From Roseofilum capinflatum BLCC-M114 (GTDB taxonomy: Bacteria; Cyanobacteriota; Cyanobacteriia; Cyanobacteriales; Desertifilaceae), in contig NZ_JAQOSO010000030.1 in assembly GCF_030068505.1 (NCBI RefSeq), positions 1-46,337 on the forward strand: DNA of 46,337 nt, given 5' to 3'. Each line of letters starts with the position of its first letter. The first letter of the stretch is position 1. The notes below the pieces were generated by a model. It was not told the origin of the DNA. It searched no databases and worked only from the letters and a program-made list of their open reading frames with translations. The translations under genes and the position numbers were made by a program. Below are positions 17,835 through 26,612 of the stretch, one piece after another.

Positions 17835-17946
17835 TCACAATGCGATGACTCCATGGAATCTTTTATGGCATTCCTAAAGCGTATTTGAAGACCAACTAGA
17901 GGCGATCGCACAACTGAACCTTTGAGCATCCATCCTACACCCAGAC

Positions 17947-18624
17947 TTATCCAGGATTCTGGCTCGTTCCCACTAAACAAGCACCATCCCAATTGATTCC
18001 GGTTAGATTTGCGCCCTCTAATTCTGCACAGAGTAAATGGGCTTCTCTCAAATTAGCTCCGATCAAATTAGCTCCGCGTAAGTCAGCTTCTTCTAGATCG
18101 GCTTGAGTTAAACTGGCTCCTTGAAGATCGGCATAGCTTAAATCGACCCCTTTGAGGTTAGCGTTATTTAAGTTCGCCCCTCGCAAGTCGCTACCTCGAA
18201 GATCTGCCCCTTGGAGGTTAACCCCCATCAGGTTGACTCCACTCAAGAAAGCGCCTGCTAAAGAGGCTTGAGTTAAGATTGCTCCCATCAAATTTGCCCC
18301 TCTCAGGTTACTGCCTCGTAAGTCAGCTTGAGTGAGATCGGCTTGCATCAGGTTCGATCCCAGTAAATTACCCCGAAGATCGGCCCCGATCAGTTTGGCC
18401 CCCATCAGATTGGCTCCATCGAGTCTTGCTCCTTTGAGATTAGCATAGGAGAGCGTTGTCCCTACTAAGTTAGCACCTGCTAAGTTGGCTTGTGAGAGTT
18501 CAGCCTCCTGGAGATCTTCATCTTCTAAGTTTACTCCTGCAAGGTGTTTGAGATTTCCAGCACGAAGGTTGACCAGATCTAATTCCATAGTATTCATCAG
18601 ATTAGTATTCATCAGATTAATCAT
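17947..18624 (-). CDS. Pentapeptide-repeat protein
   Basis: The 225-residue protein consists almost entirely of tandem A(D/N)LXX repeats (for example [19 protein letters not shown]) from about residue 25 to 218. Such repeats fold as a right-handed quadrilateral beta-helix. These proteins are abundant in cyanobacteria; some mimic DNA, others act in membranes or lumen, but no function can be given here. It has no signal peptide or membrane helix. Alternative Met codons lie within the first 13 residues, so the start is uncertain by that much. Confidence 0.9.
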   Translation of the reverse strand: MINLMNTNLMNTMELDLVNLRAGNLKHLAGVNLEDEDLQEAELSQANLAGANLVGTTLSYANLKGARLDGANLMGAKLIGADLRGNLLGSNLMQADLTQADLRGSNLRGANLMGAILTQASLAGAFLSGVNLMGVNLQGADLRGSDLRGANLNNANLKGVDLSYADLQGASLTQADLEEADLRGANLIGANLREAHLLCAELEGANLTGINWDGACLVGTSQNPG

Positions 18625-18655
18625 TAGCTTGACTTATGTTAACTTCTCGATCAGT

Positions 18656-20017
18656 TTAGAGTGATTCCAGGGAAGAAACGGGGGCTTGATGTTCATCCAG
18701 TAACCAAATGCCTGACGCAATTTTAGGAGTCATGCTGGAGACCTGCAATCCTTGCTGGATTCCACGTACTAACAACGTTAATGTTTCCACTAATTTGGGA
18801 TCGAATTGGGTTCCCGCTAGGGATTGGCAGTATTCTAGGGCGGCGATCGCCGAGTCCTCCACCTGTCGATCCTGGATCTGGTTTTCAAAGGTGACAATAA
18901 GACTCAAAATCCGAGATTCAATCGGGATTTGATCGTAGCTCAGACCTTCCGGTTTTCCCGAACCATCCCAATGTTCCGTTTGATGGCTAATGATATGGGC
19001 GATCGCCTGAAGTTGGGGCATTATCCGCAAAATTGAAGGCTTAGGTAACTCGGAGGCCTTCTCCTGAAGTTCTTGTTGCCGTTTACTTTGATAAGGATCG
19101 AGGCTTTCGGGTATACCTTGTAAACTCGGCAGTCGATGCAAGAGCGCTGCTAACCGTAAGCGTTTCACTTGCCAGACAGGTAAATCCAGCAATTGTCCCA
19201 TCACCTCTGACAGGGCAGCCACTTCCGTCGCTGCATTAGGGTTGCTCAACTCCGCTTGATCTGTCACCTGAGCCATACGCAACAAGGCTTGAACTTTATT
19301 CGAGCGCAAGTTATCTGTCAGGTCTTGAAACTGATATAAAGGAGAGTTACTGGCGTAGGGAGTGAGTTGGTTTTGGCAGGTTTGCAGATAATCGACAACG
19401 GAGGAAACCACCGCATTGAGCATATCGGCATCTGGGGGTTTAGGGGTGAGGTTCTGTAGGCGATCGCTCAACCGTTGGGCTAACTGGCGATCGTAGCTGT
19501 GTAGATGCTCGGCTACTAAGCTGACTGTTTCCTTGACTAAGTGGGGTTCAAACGTCCAAAACCCATAAAATTTCCGTTCATAGTCATGATCTGGACATCC
19601 TTTCACCCCATAGTCGGCGGCAGATAATTCTTGACAGAGAACCATAGCCGTATAATTGGGCGAAAGGATAATCAAGTGCCATTCCTGACAAACCGGATCG
19701 TTACTTTGTAAGCCGACCAATTGCACATTGGGTAATTGACTGGTCGGATGTTGGGTAAATCCCGTATCTTCCGTCGCTAAGATCGCCACTTCTGAGGCCT
19801 GCTGGGCTAAGGCTCGATAGCGTTCTGCTTCTTGCTCATACCATTTACCCTGCTGGAAGGCTGCAATCAGCAGGGGGCGATCGTCACATTGCAGAATAAA
19901 ATCTTCTAAGGCATGGCACAGAGCAACCAACGTATTTTTATAGTAGACCCCAAAGTTAAGGGGTTGGGTATTTTGGTGAGCTGTATGCAGTTTTTGCAGG
20001 ATTGAGCCAGTTAACAT
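18656..20017 (-). CDS. DICT sensory domain protein with degenerate HD-GYP domain
   Basis: The N-terminal half (about 1-190) resembles the DICT domain, found with HD-GYP and GGDEF proteins in cyanobacteria (NFGVYYKNTLVALC, EWHLIILSPNYTAMVLCQE, FYGFWTFEP). The C-terminal half (about 270-410) follows the HD-GYP pattern, but key residues are changed. LLHD is LLHR near residue 294, HHE is SHQTEHW, and GYP is GKP (WDGSGKPEGL, about 347-356). It is therefore probably not an active cyclic-di-GMP phosphodiesterase and may act by binding. 453 residues. It is preceded by a separate gene for a radical SAM protein. Confidence 0.75.
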   Translation of the reverse strand: MLTGSILQKLHTAHQNTQPLNFGVYYKNTLVALCHALEDFILQCDDRPLLIAAFQQGKWYEQEAERYRALAQQASEVAILATEDTGFTQHPTSQLPNVQLVGLQSNDPVCQEWHLIILSPNYTAMVLCQELSAADYGVKGCPDHDYERKFYGFWTFEPHLVKETVSLVAEHLHSYDRQLAQRLSDRLQNLTPKPPDADMLNAVVSSVVDYLQTCQNQLTPYASNSPLYQFQDLTDNLRSNKVQALLRMAQVTDQAELSNPNAATEVAALSEVMGQLLDLPVWQVKRLRLAALLHRLPSLQGIPESLDPYQSKRQQELQEKASELPKPSILRIMPQLQAIAHIISHQTEHWDGSGKPEGLSYDQIPIESRILSLIVTFENQIQDRQVEDSAIAALEYCQSLAGTQFDPKLVETLTLLVRGIQQGLQVSSMTPKIASGIWLLDEHQAPVSSLESL

Positions 20018-20077
20018 TGGTTTATCTTATCAGTCAGTTATGAAATACTCATCTTCAATTCGTGCTTTACATTGTAA

Positions 20078-20103
20078 AACCTGGCTTTAAGAAAAACCAG
20101 GTT
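20078..20103. terminator. Small hairpin, possible terminator
   Basis: AACCTGG (20078-20084) pairs with CCAGGTT (20097-20103) around a 12-base loop, followed on the plus strand by GTTTTC. It lies between the start of the DICT gene and the end of the radical SAM gene on the minus strand. The stem is short and the T-tract on the minus strand is weak. Confidence 0.4.
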
Positions 20104-20185
20104 GTTTTCAAGGGAATAGGAAATAGGGAATAGGAAAAACGGTTTTTCCCGTAAAAGTACCTATCTAAGGGGATATGGAGCTTTT

Positions 20186-21787
20186 TTAAGAGCCAACGCC
20201 GGTTAACTGCTTACCGCTTTCTACTTTAGGGGTAAGGGGAGCGCTGAGGGCTTCATTGAGACTGGCGCGACCGAGCCGTTCTTCTAAAATTTGCATCACT
20301 TCCCGGCCAAAGTCATTGGGATTGCGTTGCCATGCGGCTAAACAAACTTGACCAAAAAATGATCCTAACGGTTCTGGATTCCAGAGTAATTTGCGAGCAG
20401 TCCAGGGCATCATGCTCATGGGATCGTAGTCAGGTTTGAGTATGCCTTGGTCAAAGGCATATTGTTCCAGGTGAGTATGGGGTTGTAACCCGATAAAAAA
20501 GATAGCGGGTTCGACTTTATCGGCTCCGAAAATTTCTTCTAGGGCGCGATGATAGGCGATCGTTTGTCGAATGGTGTCATAGGTTTCGTCAATCACATTG
20601 AAGGAATAATTGACGGATACGAGATCGTTAAATCCGGCTGCTTTTAAGTCCCGACAGTTTTCTAAGACCACCCGCAGATTATAGCCCATTCGCATTTTGC
20701 GGACTAATTCTTGGGAGCCACTGGTAATGCCGATTTCAAAGTAGTTCATGCCGGTTTTGACCATGAGATCGCATAGTTCGGGGGTGAGGTTATCGGCACG
20801 AATATAGGAAGCCCAGTGAATGTCGGTTAAACCAGCATCGAGGATTTTTTGCAAGAGTTCGATCGCATCGGGGATGAATTTCCGAGCGGGAATAAATTGG
20901 GCATCGGTAAACCAGAAGTTCTTCACTCCCCGGTCATAGAGTTGGCGCATTTCGTTGACGACTTCATCGGCGGGGTTAATGCGGACTTTTTTGCCTTCAA
21001 CAACGGTATAGATACAGTAGCAACAGTTATGGGGACAACCCCGTTTGGTTTGTACGCCGAGGTAAAAGTCTGGATCTTGCAGGTAGTAGGTGAAGGCGGG
21101 CCAAATGTGTTCGATGTAAGTGTAGTCGCAGGCGGTTTTTTCTAGGGGGGTGGGGGGTTCGTGGATGAGGCGATCGCGGGGTACACTCTGACCCACAACA
21201 TAACAACGCTCGTTACTGATGTCTTCATCCTTTAAGAGTTTCTCTAATAGGGTTTCTCCTTCGCCAACGGAAATAACGGTTCCTGGGGGAAGGGAGCGAC
21301 CGAGTTGTTGATAAAAGACACTCACCGCGCCGCCTCCGACGACTAAGCGGGTATGGGGGTTATACTGTCTAGCTCGCTTTAAACCGCGCTTAATCAGGCT
21401 GAGATTGCGCCAGAGTTCCCCATAGTAGGCGGTGGCTAATCGCAAACCACCGAAAGCGCCTCGCAGTTTAATGAAGGGATTGAGGCTGTAGTAAAATTCA
21501 AAGGCATTTTGTAGGGGGTTGCCGCTTCTTCCGCCTACGGGGGCATAGATTTGAATATCTCGCCAGGAGAAGATCAGTAAGTTGGGGCGAAACCGATCGA
21601 TCGCCTCGTCTAGGGCTTGTTTATAGTCTAGAGGGGGGATGGTTCCCAGGTCGAAGATCTGTTGTTCTACTGAGGGGAACTGCTTGTGGATGTGATCGGC
21701 CAGATAGACGACACCGATGGGAAAGATGGGATTGCAGGGAAGGCGGACGTACAGAAGGCGATCGCCAGTAATGGAGGTAGCGTGCAT
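20186..21787 (-). CDS. Radical SAM protein, photosystem II high-light acclimation type
   Basis: The 533-residue protein has an N-terminal cobalamin-binding-like region and a radical SAM core. The [4Fe-4S] cysteines form CxxxCxxC in RGCPHNCCYCIY near residue 255, preceded by a GGGAVSVF loop. Later GITSGSQELVRKMRMGY and the FFIGLQPHTHLEQ segments are typical of the large cyanobacterial family annotated as photosystem II high-light acclimation radical SAM proteins. The chemical reaction and substrate are not known from sequence. The product name rests on recognising the family; the core radical SAM call is secure. Confidence 0.85.
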   Translation of the reverse strand: MHATSITGDRLLYVRLPCNPIFPIGVVYLADHIHKQFPSVEQQIFDLGTIPPLDYKQALDEAIDRFRPNLLIFSWRDIQIYAPVGGRSGNPLQNAFEFYYSLNPFIKLRGAFGGLRLATAYYGELWRNLSLIKRGLKRARQYNPHTRLVVGGGAVSVFYQQLGRSLPPGTVISVGEGETLLEKLLKDEDISNERCYVVGQSVPRDRLIHEPPTPLEKTACDYTYIEHIWPAFTYYLQDPDFYLGVQTKRGCPHNCCYCIYTVVEGKKVRINPADEVVNEMRQLYDRGVKNFWFTDAQFIPARKFIPDAIELLQKILDAGLTDIHWASYIRADNLTPELCDLMVKTGMNYFEIGITSGSQELVRKMRMGYNLRVVLENCRDLKAAGFNDLVSVNYSFNVIDETYDTIRQTIAYHRALEEIFGADKVEPAIFFIGLQPHTHLEQYAFDQGILKPDYDPMSMMPWTARKLLWNPEPLGSFFGQVCLAAWQRNPNDFGREVMQILEERLGRASLNEALSAPLTPKVESGKQLTGVGS

Positions 21788-22107
21788 AGGGCGTTTCCTG
21801 TTCTCAAGCTGGGTTTGTGAGATTTTTTCACATAACTTTACGATAACATTGGTTTTGGGATCTGTCGGAGGGAATTTTTACCTAGGGAGCGGGGACTTCG
21901 ATTAGATTTACTAATCATCAGCATTAGAAATGATCATGAATCACTCCCCAGAAAAACCTTATGAAAGTCTGTAGGACTGAGATTGAGAGGCCAAAAATAG
22001 AGATTAAAAAACGGTTAATGGTAGTCGCGTTTACAACCTGTTGGGATCGGAAGTGTTAGAGTATCTAAGTAAGCTAATATGCATTGTTTTTGATCTTTTC
22101 ATAGAAT
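21788..22107. other. Intergenic region between divergent radical SAM and DUF1830 genes
   Basis: This 320-base AT-rich stretch must hold both divergent promoters. I saw no RNA gene, no clear inverted repeat and no open frame with coding character. Confidence 0.4.
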
Positions 22108-22470
22108 ATGGCACAAATTCTCGATCCCCTACCCCCAGAGCAGTCTTATCGTATTCTTTGCTGCTATGTAAATGCCACCAGTAAAGTGCAAATTGCTCGG
22201 ATCTGTAATATTCAAAATTGGTACTTTGAACGGGTGGTCTTTCCCGGACAGCGTTTAGTCTTTGAATCGGTTCCAGAAGCCCTATTGGAAATACACTCAG
22301 GGATGATGGCCAGCGCAATTTTATCGGATAAAATTCCTTGCGATCGCTTAAAACTCCAAGAGTTAGGCACAGAAGAGCAAGGTCATATCCTCAAAGAATC
22401 TAAAGTGCTACCTAAAGTGATCAACACTTTAACTCCCACTAAATCACCGGTTCTAACTTCTATTGATTAA
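22108..22470 (+). CDS. DUF1830 protein
   Basis: The 120-residue protein has the DUF1830 core: ILCCYVNATSKVQIARI followed by NWYFERVVFPGQRLVFES at about residues 16-55. The family is limited almost to cyanobacteria. It has no signal peptide or membrane segment, with two adjacent cysteines at 18-19. Function is unknown. The next gene (DUF4079) starts 75 bases on in the same direction. Confidence 0.85.
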   Translation: MAQILDPLPPEQSYRILCCYVNATSKVQIARICNIQNWYFERVVFPGQRLVFESVPEALLEIHSGMMASAILSDKIPCDRLKLQELGTEEQGHILKESKVLPKVINTLTPTKSPVLTSID

Positions 22471-22545
22471 GGGAAAGATGGTGAGTTAATCTGGGTTAAA
22501 ATCTCAATTTTAGATAGTTACCTTTAATAAATACTGTTTGCATTT

Positions 22546-22983
22546 GTGGATCTTCCTTCATTTTTATGGCTCTGGAAAATAGCGGCTTGGTCAATGGGTC
22601 TGGCCCTATTTTCCTATGGCTTATTAGCCATGACAGGAACCGGAATCTGGTGGAGCCGACAAAATCGCCAATCCTTACCTGAGTGGTGGCGATCGCTCCA
22701 CTATCTCCTCGGTTCAATTTTGGTGTTTCTGGTACTGTTACTGCTGGCGATCGGAATTGTAGGAACCCTAGGTCATTACGGTAGTCTGGGCCATTCCTCC
22801 CACCTATTTGCCGGTCTGTTAGTGGTGGCTTTAGTCCTCATTTCTGCCACCAGTGCCACCCAAATCAGTTCCCAAAGACCTTGGGCCCGGCCCCTCCATC
22901 TGATTACTAACACGATCCTGTTTATTGGGTTTAGCTGGGTTTCCCTTACCGGATGGAGTGTGGTACAAAAATATCTACCCTGA
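22546..22983 (+). CDS. DUF4079 membrane protein
   Basis: The 145-residue protein starts at GTG 22546 and has about four membrane helices (near 15-30, 48-70, 80-100, 115-135). The GTLGHYGSLGHSSHL segment carries three histidines and the end GWSVVQKYLP is characteristic of this cyanobacterial family. Such a His pattern could bind heme, as in some four-helix cytochromes, but this is inference. It sits 16 bases upstream of the next membrane gene, so they may be one operon. Confidence 0.75.
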   Translation: MDLPSFLWLWKIAAWSMGLALFSYGLLAMTGTGIWWSRQNRQSLPEWWRSLHYLLGSILVFLVLLLLAIGIVGTLGHYGSLGHSSHLFAGLLVVALVLISATSATQISSQRPWARPLHLITNTILFIGFSWVSLTGWSVVQKYLP

Positions 22984-22999
22984 ATCAATCAACCCAATT

Positions 23000-23563
23000 A
23001 TGCGCGATCGCCCCCAGCAACCCTCATCCCAGTTTAGAATTTCCCCCCTCATCCGTATCCCCCTATTCACCCTCTATATTGCCCTCACTGTACCCTTACC
23101 GATTTTGGCTAGGGTAACCTCCTCCGAAATTTCTCCCACCCTTCTGTGGTTGGCCCTTGCCCTAGGAGCTATCATTCTCTGGGGATCGCTCAGTGAAAGA
23201 GTCACAGTAGACGATCGCCAAATTCAAGTTAACTATGCTTCCTGGGTCTTTTGGGCCAAAAACCGCCATTGGTCTTTACCCTGGTCAGAGATCCAGTCCT
23301 TGAAACCCAGAACAACAGGACAAGGAGGATTAGTCTATTATTTCCTGGCTAAATCGGGGGATGCCTACTTACTCCCCATGCGAATTGCCGGATTTGCCCA
23401 ACTGGTGCGGCACGTGCAAGAAAAAACCGAAATTGACACCAGCAACGTCAAACCTCTAGCCCAACCCTGGATGTATGCCCTTTTATTAGGCTTTAGTCTT
23501 ATGCTCCTAGGAATGGATGTTTGGACGATCTCCACGGCCCTACACCAAGTTCCACTCTCATGA
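23000..23563 (+). CDS. Membrane protein with PH-like soluble domain
   Basis: The 187-residue protein starts at the ATG at 23000 (MRDRPQQPSS), which avoids overlap with the DUF4079 gene. Two hydrophobic helices lie at about 17-40 and 47-64, and one at about 160-180. Between them VTVDDRQIQVNYASWVFW, SLPWSEIQSLKPR and the following strands look like a bacterial PH-like domain. A longer frame running upstream into the DUF4079 gene is not credible. No function is known. It is probably co-transcribed with DUF4079. Confidence 0.6.
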   Translation: MRDRPQQPSSQFRISPLIRIPLFTLYIALTVPLPILARVTSSEISPTLLWLALALGAIILWGSLSERVTVDDRQIQVNYASWVFWAKNRHWSLPWSEIQSLKPRTTGQGGLVYYFLAKSGDAYLLPMRIAGFAQLVRHVQEKTEIDTSNVKPLAQPWMYALLLGFSLMLLGMDVWTISTALHQVPLS

Positions 23564-23597
23564 GATACAAGGCAAGGGTAAAACCTGATTTTCCTTC

Positions 23598-23625
23598 TTG
23601 CCTCTTGCCTCTTGCCTTTTGCCTC
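23598..23625. repeat. Heptamer short tandem repeat (TTGCCTY)
   Basis: Four consecutive 7-bp units (TTGCCTC, TTGCCTC, TTGCCTT, TTGCCTC) end immediately before the stop of the regulator gene. Short heptamer tandem repeats (STRRs) are a known feature of filamentous cyanobacteria. Confidence 0.75.
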
Positions 23626-24393
23626 TTAATCCGATTGTTTCATCGGTAACGTATACTGGGCAGACAGAGAAGGGGAACGAGTGGGATAAGGCGATCGCCT
23701 CTGCTGGGCTAGGGCATCCTGATTAAACCGATAACCCACCTTACGCACCGTTTGAATCACATGGGGTTGGCGGGGATCGATCTCAATTTTCTTGCGTAAC
23801 GACAGGACATGGGTATCCACCGTCCGAGGGTTATCAATCTCATCGGGCCAAGCTCTTTGCAGCAACTGGGAGCGGCTGAGAGGTTGTCCTCCCACTTGAG
23901 CGAGGGCATAAAGGAGACTGAATTCTTGGGGAGTTAAATCGATAGTTGCTCCCTTAAGAGAAACCCGCCGTTGCACCAAATCAATCTTCAGGTCACCATA
24001 GTTCAGATAGGCCGGAGGTGTAAGTTTTTGCTGTCGGCGAATGAGGGCTTGCACCCGTGCCATAAACTCCTGCATTCCGAAAGGTTTGGTCAGATAATCA
24101 TCTGCACCCGCTTGCAGTCCAGCGACGACATCTGTCTCCGCATCGCGAGCGGAGAGCATTAAAATCCAGGATTTCTGTTGATTGTAAATCCACTGACAAA
24201 GCTCTAACCCTTGTCCTCCAGAAATACTACTATCTAAAACCACTAAAGTCGGTTCTCGTACCATGTAGACATGGCGGGCGCTGGCACTATCGGCGGATTG
24301 ATAAACACCATAGCCAGCTTGCTGTAAGTGCCAACCGAGAAGCGATCGCAGATGGGGGTTACTTTCTATAATCTGAATACCGATCGAGACCAC
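23626..24393 (-). CDS. OmpR-family response regulator with atypical acidic pocket
   Basis: The 255-residue protein has a receiver domain (about 1-120) with Asp54 in LVVLDSSISG as phospho-acceptor and Lys in YLTKPF. The usual acidic pair is Glu10-Ser11 (IIESNPHL), so one metal-binding acid is missing. A winged-helix domain of the OmpR type follows (LTPQEFSLLYALAQ, then RTVDTHVLSLRKKIE and VRKVGYRF), so it binds DNA. The start is GTG at 24393. No kinase gene is adjacent. It may be related to the regulators of nutrient or light acclimation in cyanobacteria, but I do not assign a symbol. Confidence 0.85.
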   Translation of the reverse strand: MVSIGIQIIESNPHLRSLLGWHLQQAGYGVYQSADSASARHVYMVREPTLVVLDSSISGGQGLELCQWIYNQQKSWILMLSARDAETDVVAGLQAGADDYLTKPFGMQEFMARVQALIRRQQKLTPPAYLNYGDLKIDLVQRRVSLKGATIDLTPQEFSLLYALAQVGGQPLSRSQLLQRAWPDEIDNPRTVDTHVLSLRKKIEIDPRQPHVIQTVRKVGYRFNQDALAQQRRSPYPTRSPSLSAQYTLPMKQSD

Positions 24394-24727
24394 TTCGGTT
24401 AAATTTCCTTATCACACTATGCAGCATTGACTCCCCCTACCTTAACAAAGCTTGATAAAGGTTTTTGTAGTTGTGGATACCGAGTATTCTATGGGCTAAT
24501 TTTTCAGGATCGCTACAGAATTTGGGGGGTTTGGGTATGCTAAGTTTAAGAAACTCTAGCTAATTTCCTATCTGGATTTTGTCTGGAGATTCGTTAAAAT
24601 AAGAATATCAATGCGATTCTTCGATTGACCGATCCGGATTTTGCCTATCGGGAAGTGAACAGACCAAAGGATCGACCCTTAAGATACCCAACGGTGAAGT
24701 TCAGTTTATGCTCAGGAGACAACCCCT
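24394..24727. other. Intergenic region, divergent promoters
   Basis: This 334-base stretch lies between the regulator (reading left) and the DUF6761 gene (reading right). A strong AGGAG lies at 24714-24718, nine bases before the DUF6761 ATG. No RNA gene, open frame or strong palindrome was seen. Confidence 0.4.
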
Positions 24728-24979
24728 ATGATGCTTCAGGATACTCAAACCATTCGTTTTTACCAAAAAATTACTGATGCTCTTGTAGACCTCTGGAATC
24801 GAGGATACCGCTATGACGATTTGCGTATGTATTTAGAGGGCTATCTGGCGGCATTAAGACATTCTAACTGTATTGAAACCTATTTAGTCCATCGCCTGGA
24901 AGAAGAAGCCTATCGATATTTACGCGATCGATCCAATTTTGAAATGCCCTTACCGGAACCGGAGACCAAATTTTACTAG
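24728..24979 (+). CDS. DUF6761 family protein
   Basis: The 83-residue protein is well conserved in cyanobacteria, with RFYQKITDALVDLWNRGYRY, LRMYLEGYLAALRHS and LVHRLEEEAYRYLRD. It is all-helical, without membrane helices or cysteine motifs apart from one Cys. AGGAG nine bases upstream supports the first of two adjacent Met codons. Function is unknown. The convergent grxD gene ends 130 bases on, with a terminator hairpin between. Confidence 0.8.
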   Translation: MMLQDTQTIRFYQKITDALVDLWNRGYRYDDLRMYLEGYLAALRHSNCIETYLVHRLEEEAYRYLRDRSNFEMPLPEPETKFY

Positions 24980-25020
24980 CCCATTGAGACAATGGGCGAT
25001 CGCTGGTTTTTAGGTTGTTT

Positions 25021-25086
25021 CAAAACAAAAATCTATCCCCCGGTAGTTTTGAGATCTGCTCGATCCTCGAATAACTACCGGGGGAT
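25021..25086 (-). terminator. Strong Rho-independent terminator for grxD
   Basis: Perfect 14-bp arms 25035-25048 and 25073-25086 (ATCCCCCGGTAGTT and its complement) enclose a 24-base loop. On the minus strand the stem is followed by AGATTTTTGTTTTG. This fits termination of the bolA-grxD transcript, and it may also stop readthrough from DUF6761. Confidence 0.75.
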
Positions 25087-25109
25087 TACTGATCGATGGG
25101 GTCACTTGT

Positions 25110-25433
25110 CTAGGAGGCTAAAGCTACTTCCAGCATCTGAGCCAGTTCTCCACTTTGGAATAACTCAATCATAATGTCACAGCCGCCAATAAATTCCCCG
25201 TTAACATAAACCTGGGGAATGGTTGGCCAGTTAGAATACTCTTTAATCCCCTGGCGAATCTGATCGTTTTGCAATACATCTATGGTTTCATAGGGAACTG
25301 CCAGATGATTCAGGATCTGCACCACATTATTGGAAAATCCACATTGGGGCATCATTTTATTGCCCTTCATAAACACAACAATCTTGTTCTGTTGAATGAC
25401 ATTATCAAAGTTTGCTTTCAGTTCTGGAGTCAT
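25110..25433 (-). CDS. grxD: Monothiol glutaredoxin (CGFS type)
   Basis: The 107-residue protein from the ATG at 25433 has the CGFS active site in MPQCGFSNNVV, the glutathione-binding WPTIPQVYVNGEFIGGCD segment, and thioredoxin-fold length. CGFS glutaredoxins bind a [2Fe-2S] cluster with glutathione and act in Fe-S delivery and iron sensing. A TTG 30 bases upstream is a poor alternative. It sits 78 bases after bolA on the same strand, its known partner in cluster binding. Confidence 0.93.
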   Translation of the reverse strand: MTPELKANFDNVIQQNKIVVFMKGNKMMPQCGFSNNVVQILNHLAVPYETIDVLQNDQIRQGIKEYSNWPTIPQVYVNGEFIGGCDIMIELFQSGELAQMLEVALAS

Positions 25434-25511
25434 AGTGATTTCGTGAGGATAGTAGGACAACAACCTTAAAATCGGCTTCAGAGAATCGATCTTAACTGAT
25501 TTTTAAGAATT

Positions 25512-25763
25512 TTACTGGGAAGTTTCAAATTGTTCTGGGGTATAGGTTTTTAAACCCAAGGCATGAATAGCATTACTAGCCATAGCTTCCTGAACGGCCG
25601 CATAAACCAACTGATGTTGTTGTACCGGTCTTTTGCCTTCAAACTCACGGGAGACGACGATCGCCTCATAGTGATCGCCCCCTCCCGTCATATCCTTAAG
25701 TTGAATTTGGGCATCGGGAAGCTTGGCTTTAATCATTGCTTCCACTTCGGCTGGACGAACCAT
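25512..25763 (-). CDS. bolA: BolA family protein
   Basis: The 83-residue protein has the BolA fold pattern: MVRPAEVEAMIKAKLPDAQ, the TGGGDHYEAIVVS segment with the conserved His, and HQLVYAAVQEAM. Its start at 25763 is supported by AAGGAG seven bases upstream; an upstream Met is too far from it. BolA pairs with CGFS glutaredoxins in a [2Fe-2S] heterodimer. The adjacent grxD supports that role here. Confidence 0.93.
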   Translation of the reverse strand: MVRPAEVEAMIKAKLPDAQIQLKDMTGGGDHYEAIVVSREFEGKRPVQQHQLVYAAVQEAMASNAIHALGLKTYTPEQFETSQ

Positions 25764-25869
25764 GCAAGACTCCTTATGATTAGTTACGATCAATCGTTCT
25801 CAATTCTTTATTGTAGCGATCGCTCTTGAGAGACTCAAGGGGATAAACCACTCGATACCCTTATGGGTT

Positions 25870-26484
25870 CTATTGAGGAGTCCCAGAGGTCGGTTCACTA
25901 TCATTAGGTTTGGGATAAGGAGACTCCACAAAGCCCAATTCAAAAAGCTGTTGATAGGCCTTTTTCCCCATTTCCGTAGTCGGGTTTTGAGAGCGAATTA
26001 CCTGTACCAGCAGGGGAACCGCTAAGTCGGCTTCATTTTGAGCGCGATGAACCAGGGCAAGCTGATAGGTGGCTTCATCCCGTTTTTGCGCCGTTTCCAC
26101 AGCTAGATCCCGTTGACTATTGGCAATGCGGTTATCAATCCCCGAAAAACTAGCAGCCAACTCTTGATAAAAATTAGAGAGTTGGTTAAACACCTGACGA
26201 GCATCTTGGAGTTTTTGCTGCGCTAGGGCATAATTTTCATTGCCGACAGCTTCAGCCGCTTCTCCCATGAGGCGCTCGGCCCCGACCATGCTCAGTAAGC
26301 TGTTTTCTTGGTTCAAGGGGCGAAATTCGTTGGCACTGCCTTCTTCGGCGGTGGTTTGAGCGTCTTGCGCTGCAAGTTGCTGGTTGGTAGATTGCCCAAC
26401 GGCAACGTTAGTCAAGGCGATCGCAGACGTACAAACGGCTAAAGTCGTCGCTTGTAAGATTCGAGAGGGTTTTAAGGATACCAT
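25870..26484 (-). CDS. Secreted or periplasmic helical protein, function unknown
   Basis: The 204-residue protein has an N-terminal signal peptide (LQATTLAVCTSAIALTNVAVGQ, mature end near residue 30), then an acidic and Gln-rich segment, and two long helical regions (about 68-125 and 130-180) with repeated Ala/Leu/Gln. The last part (RSQNPTTEMGKKAYQQLFELG) resembles a tetratricopeptide-like helix pair, but I could not define repeats. A Pro-rich tail follows. It is divergent from the subtilase gene. I do not assign a function. Confidence 0.65.
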   Translation of the reverse strand: MVSLKPSRILQATTLAVCTSAIALTNVAVGQSTNQQLAAQDAQTTAEEGSANEFRPLNQENSLLSMVGAERLMGEAAEAVGNENYALAQQKLQDARQVFNQLSNFYQELAASFSGIDNRIANSQRDLAVETAQKRDEATYQLALVHRAQNEADLAVPLLVQVIRSQNPTTEMGKKAYQQLFELGFVESPYPKPNDSEPTSGTPQ

Positions 26485-26612
26485 GAGTTGTAAGAGCTAG
26501 GGTGAAGACTAACAATATAAAACAAATCTAAACATTAATTTAGCAGACAGTTCCCCCTTTCATCTGTTCCAATCCAGAGCAATAGACAAACGATCGCAAA
26601 GAAGTGGTGAAG

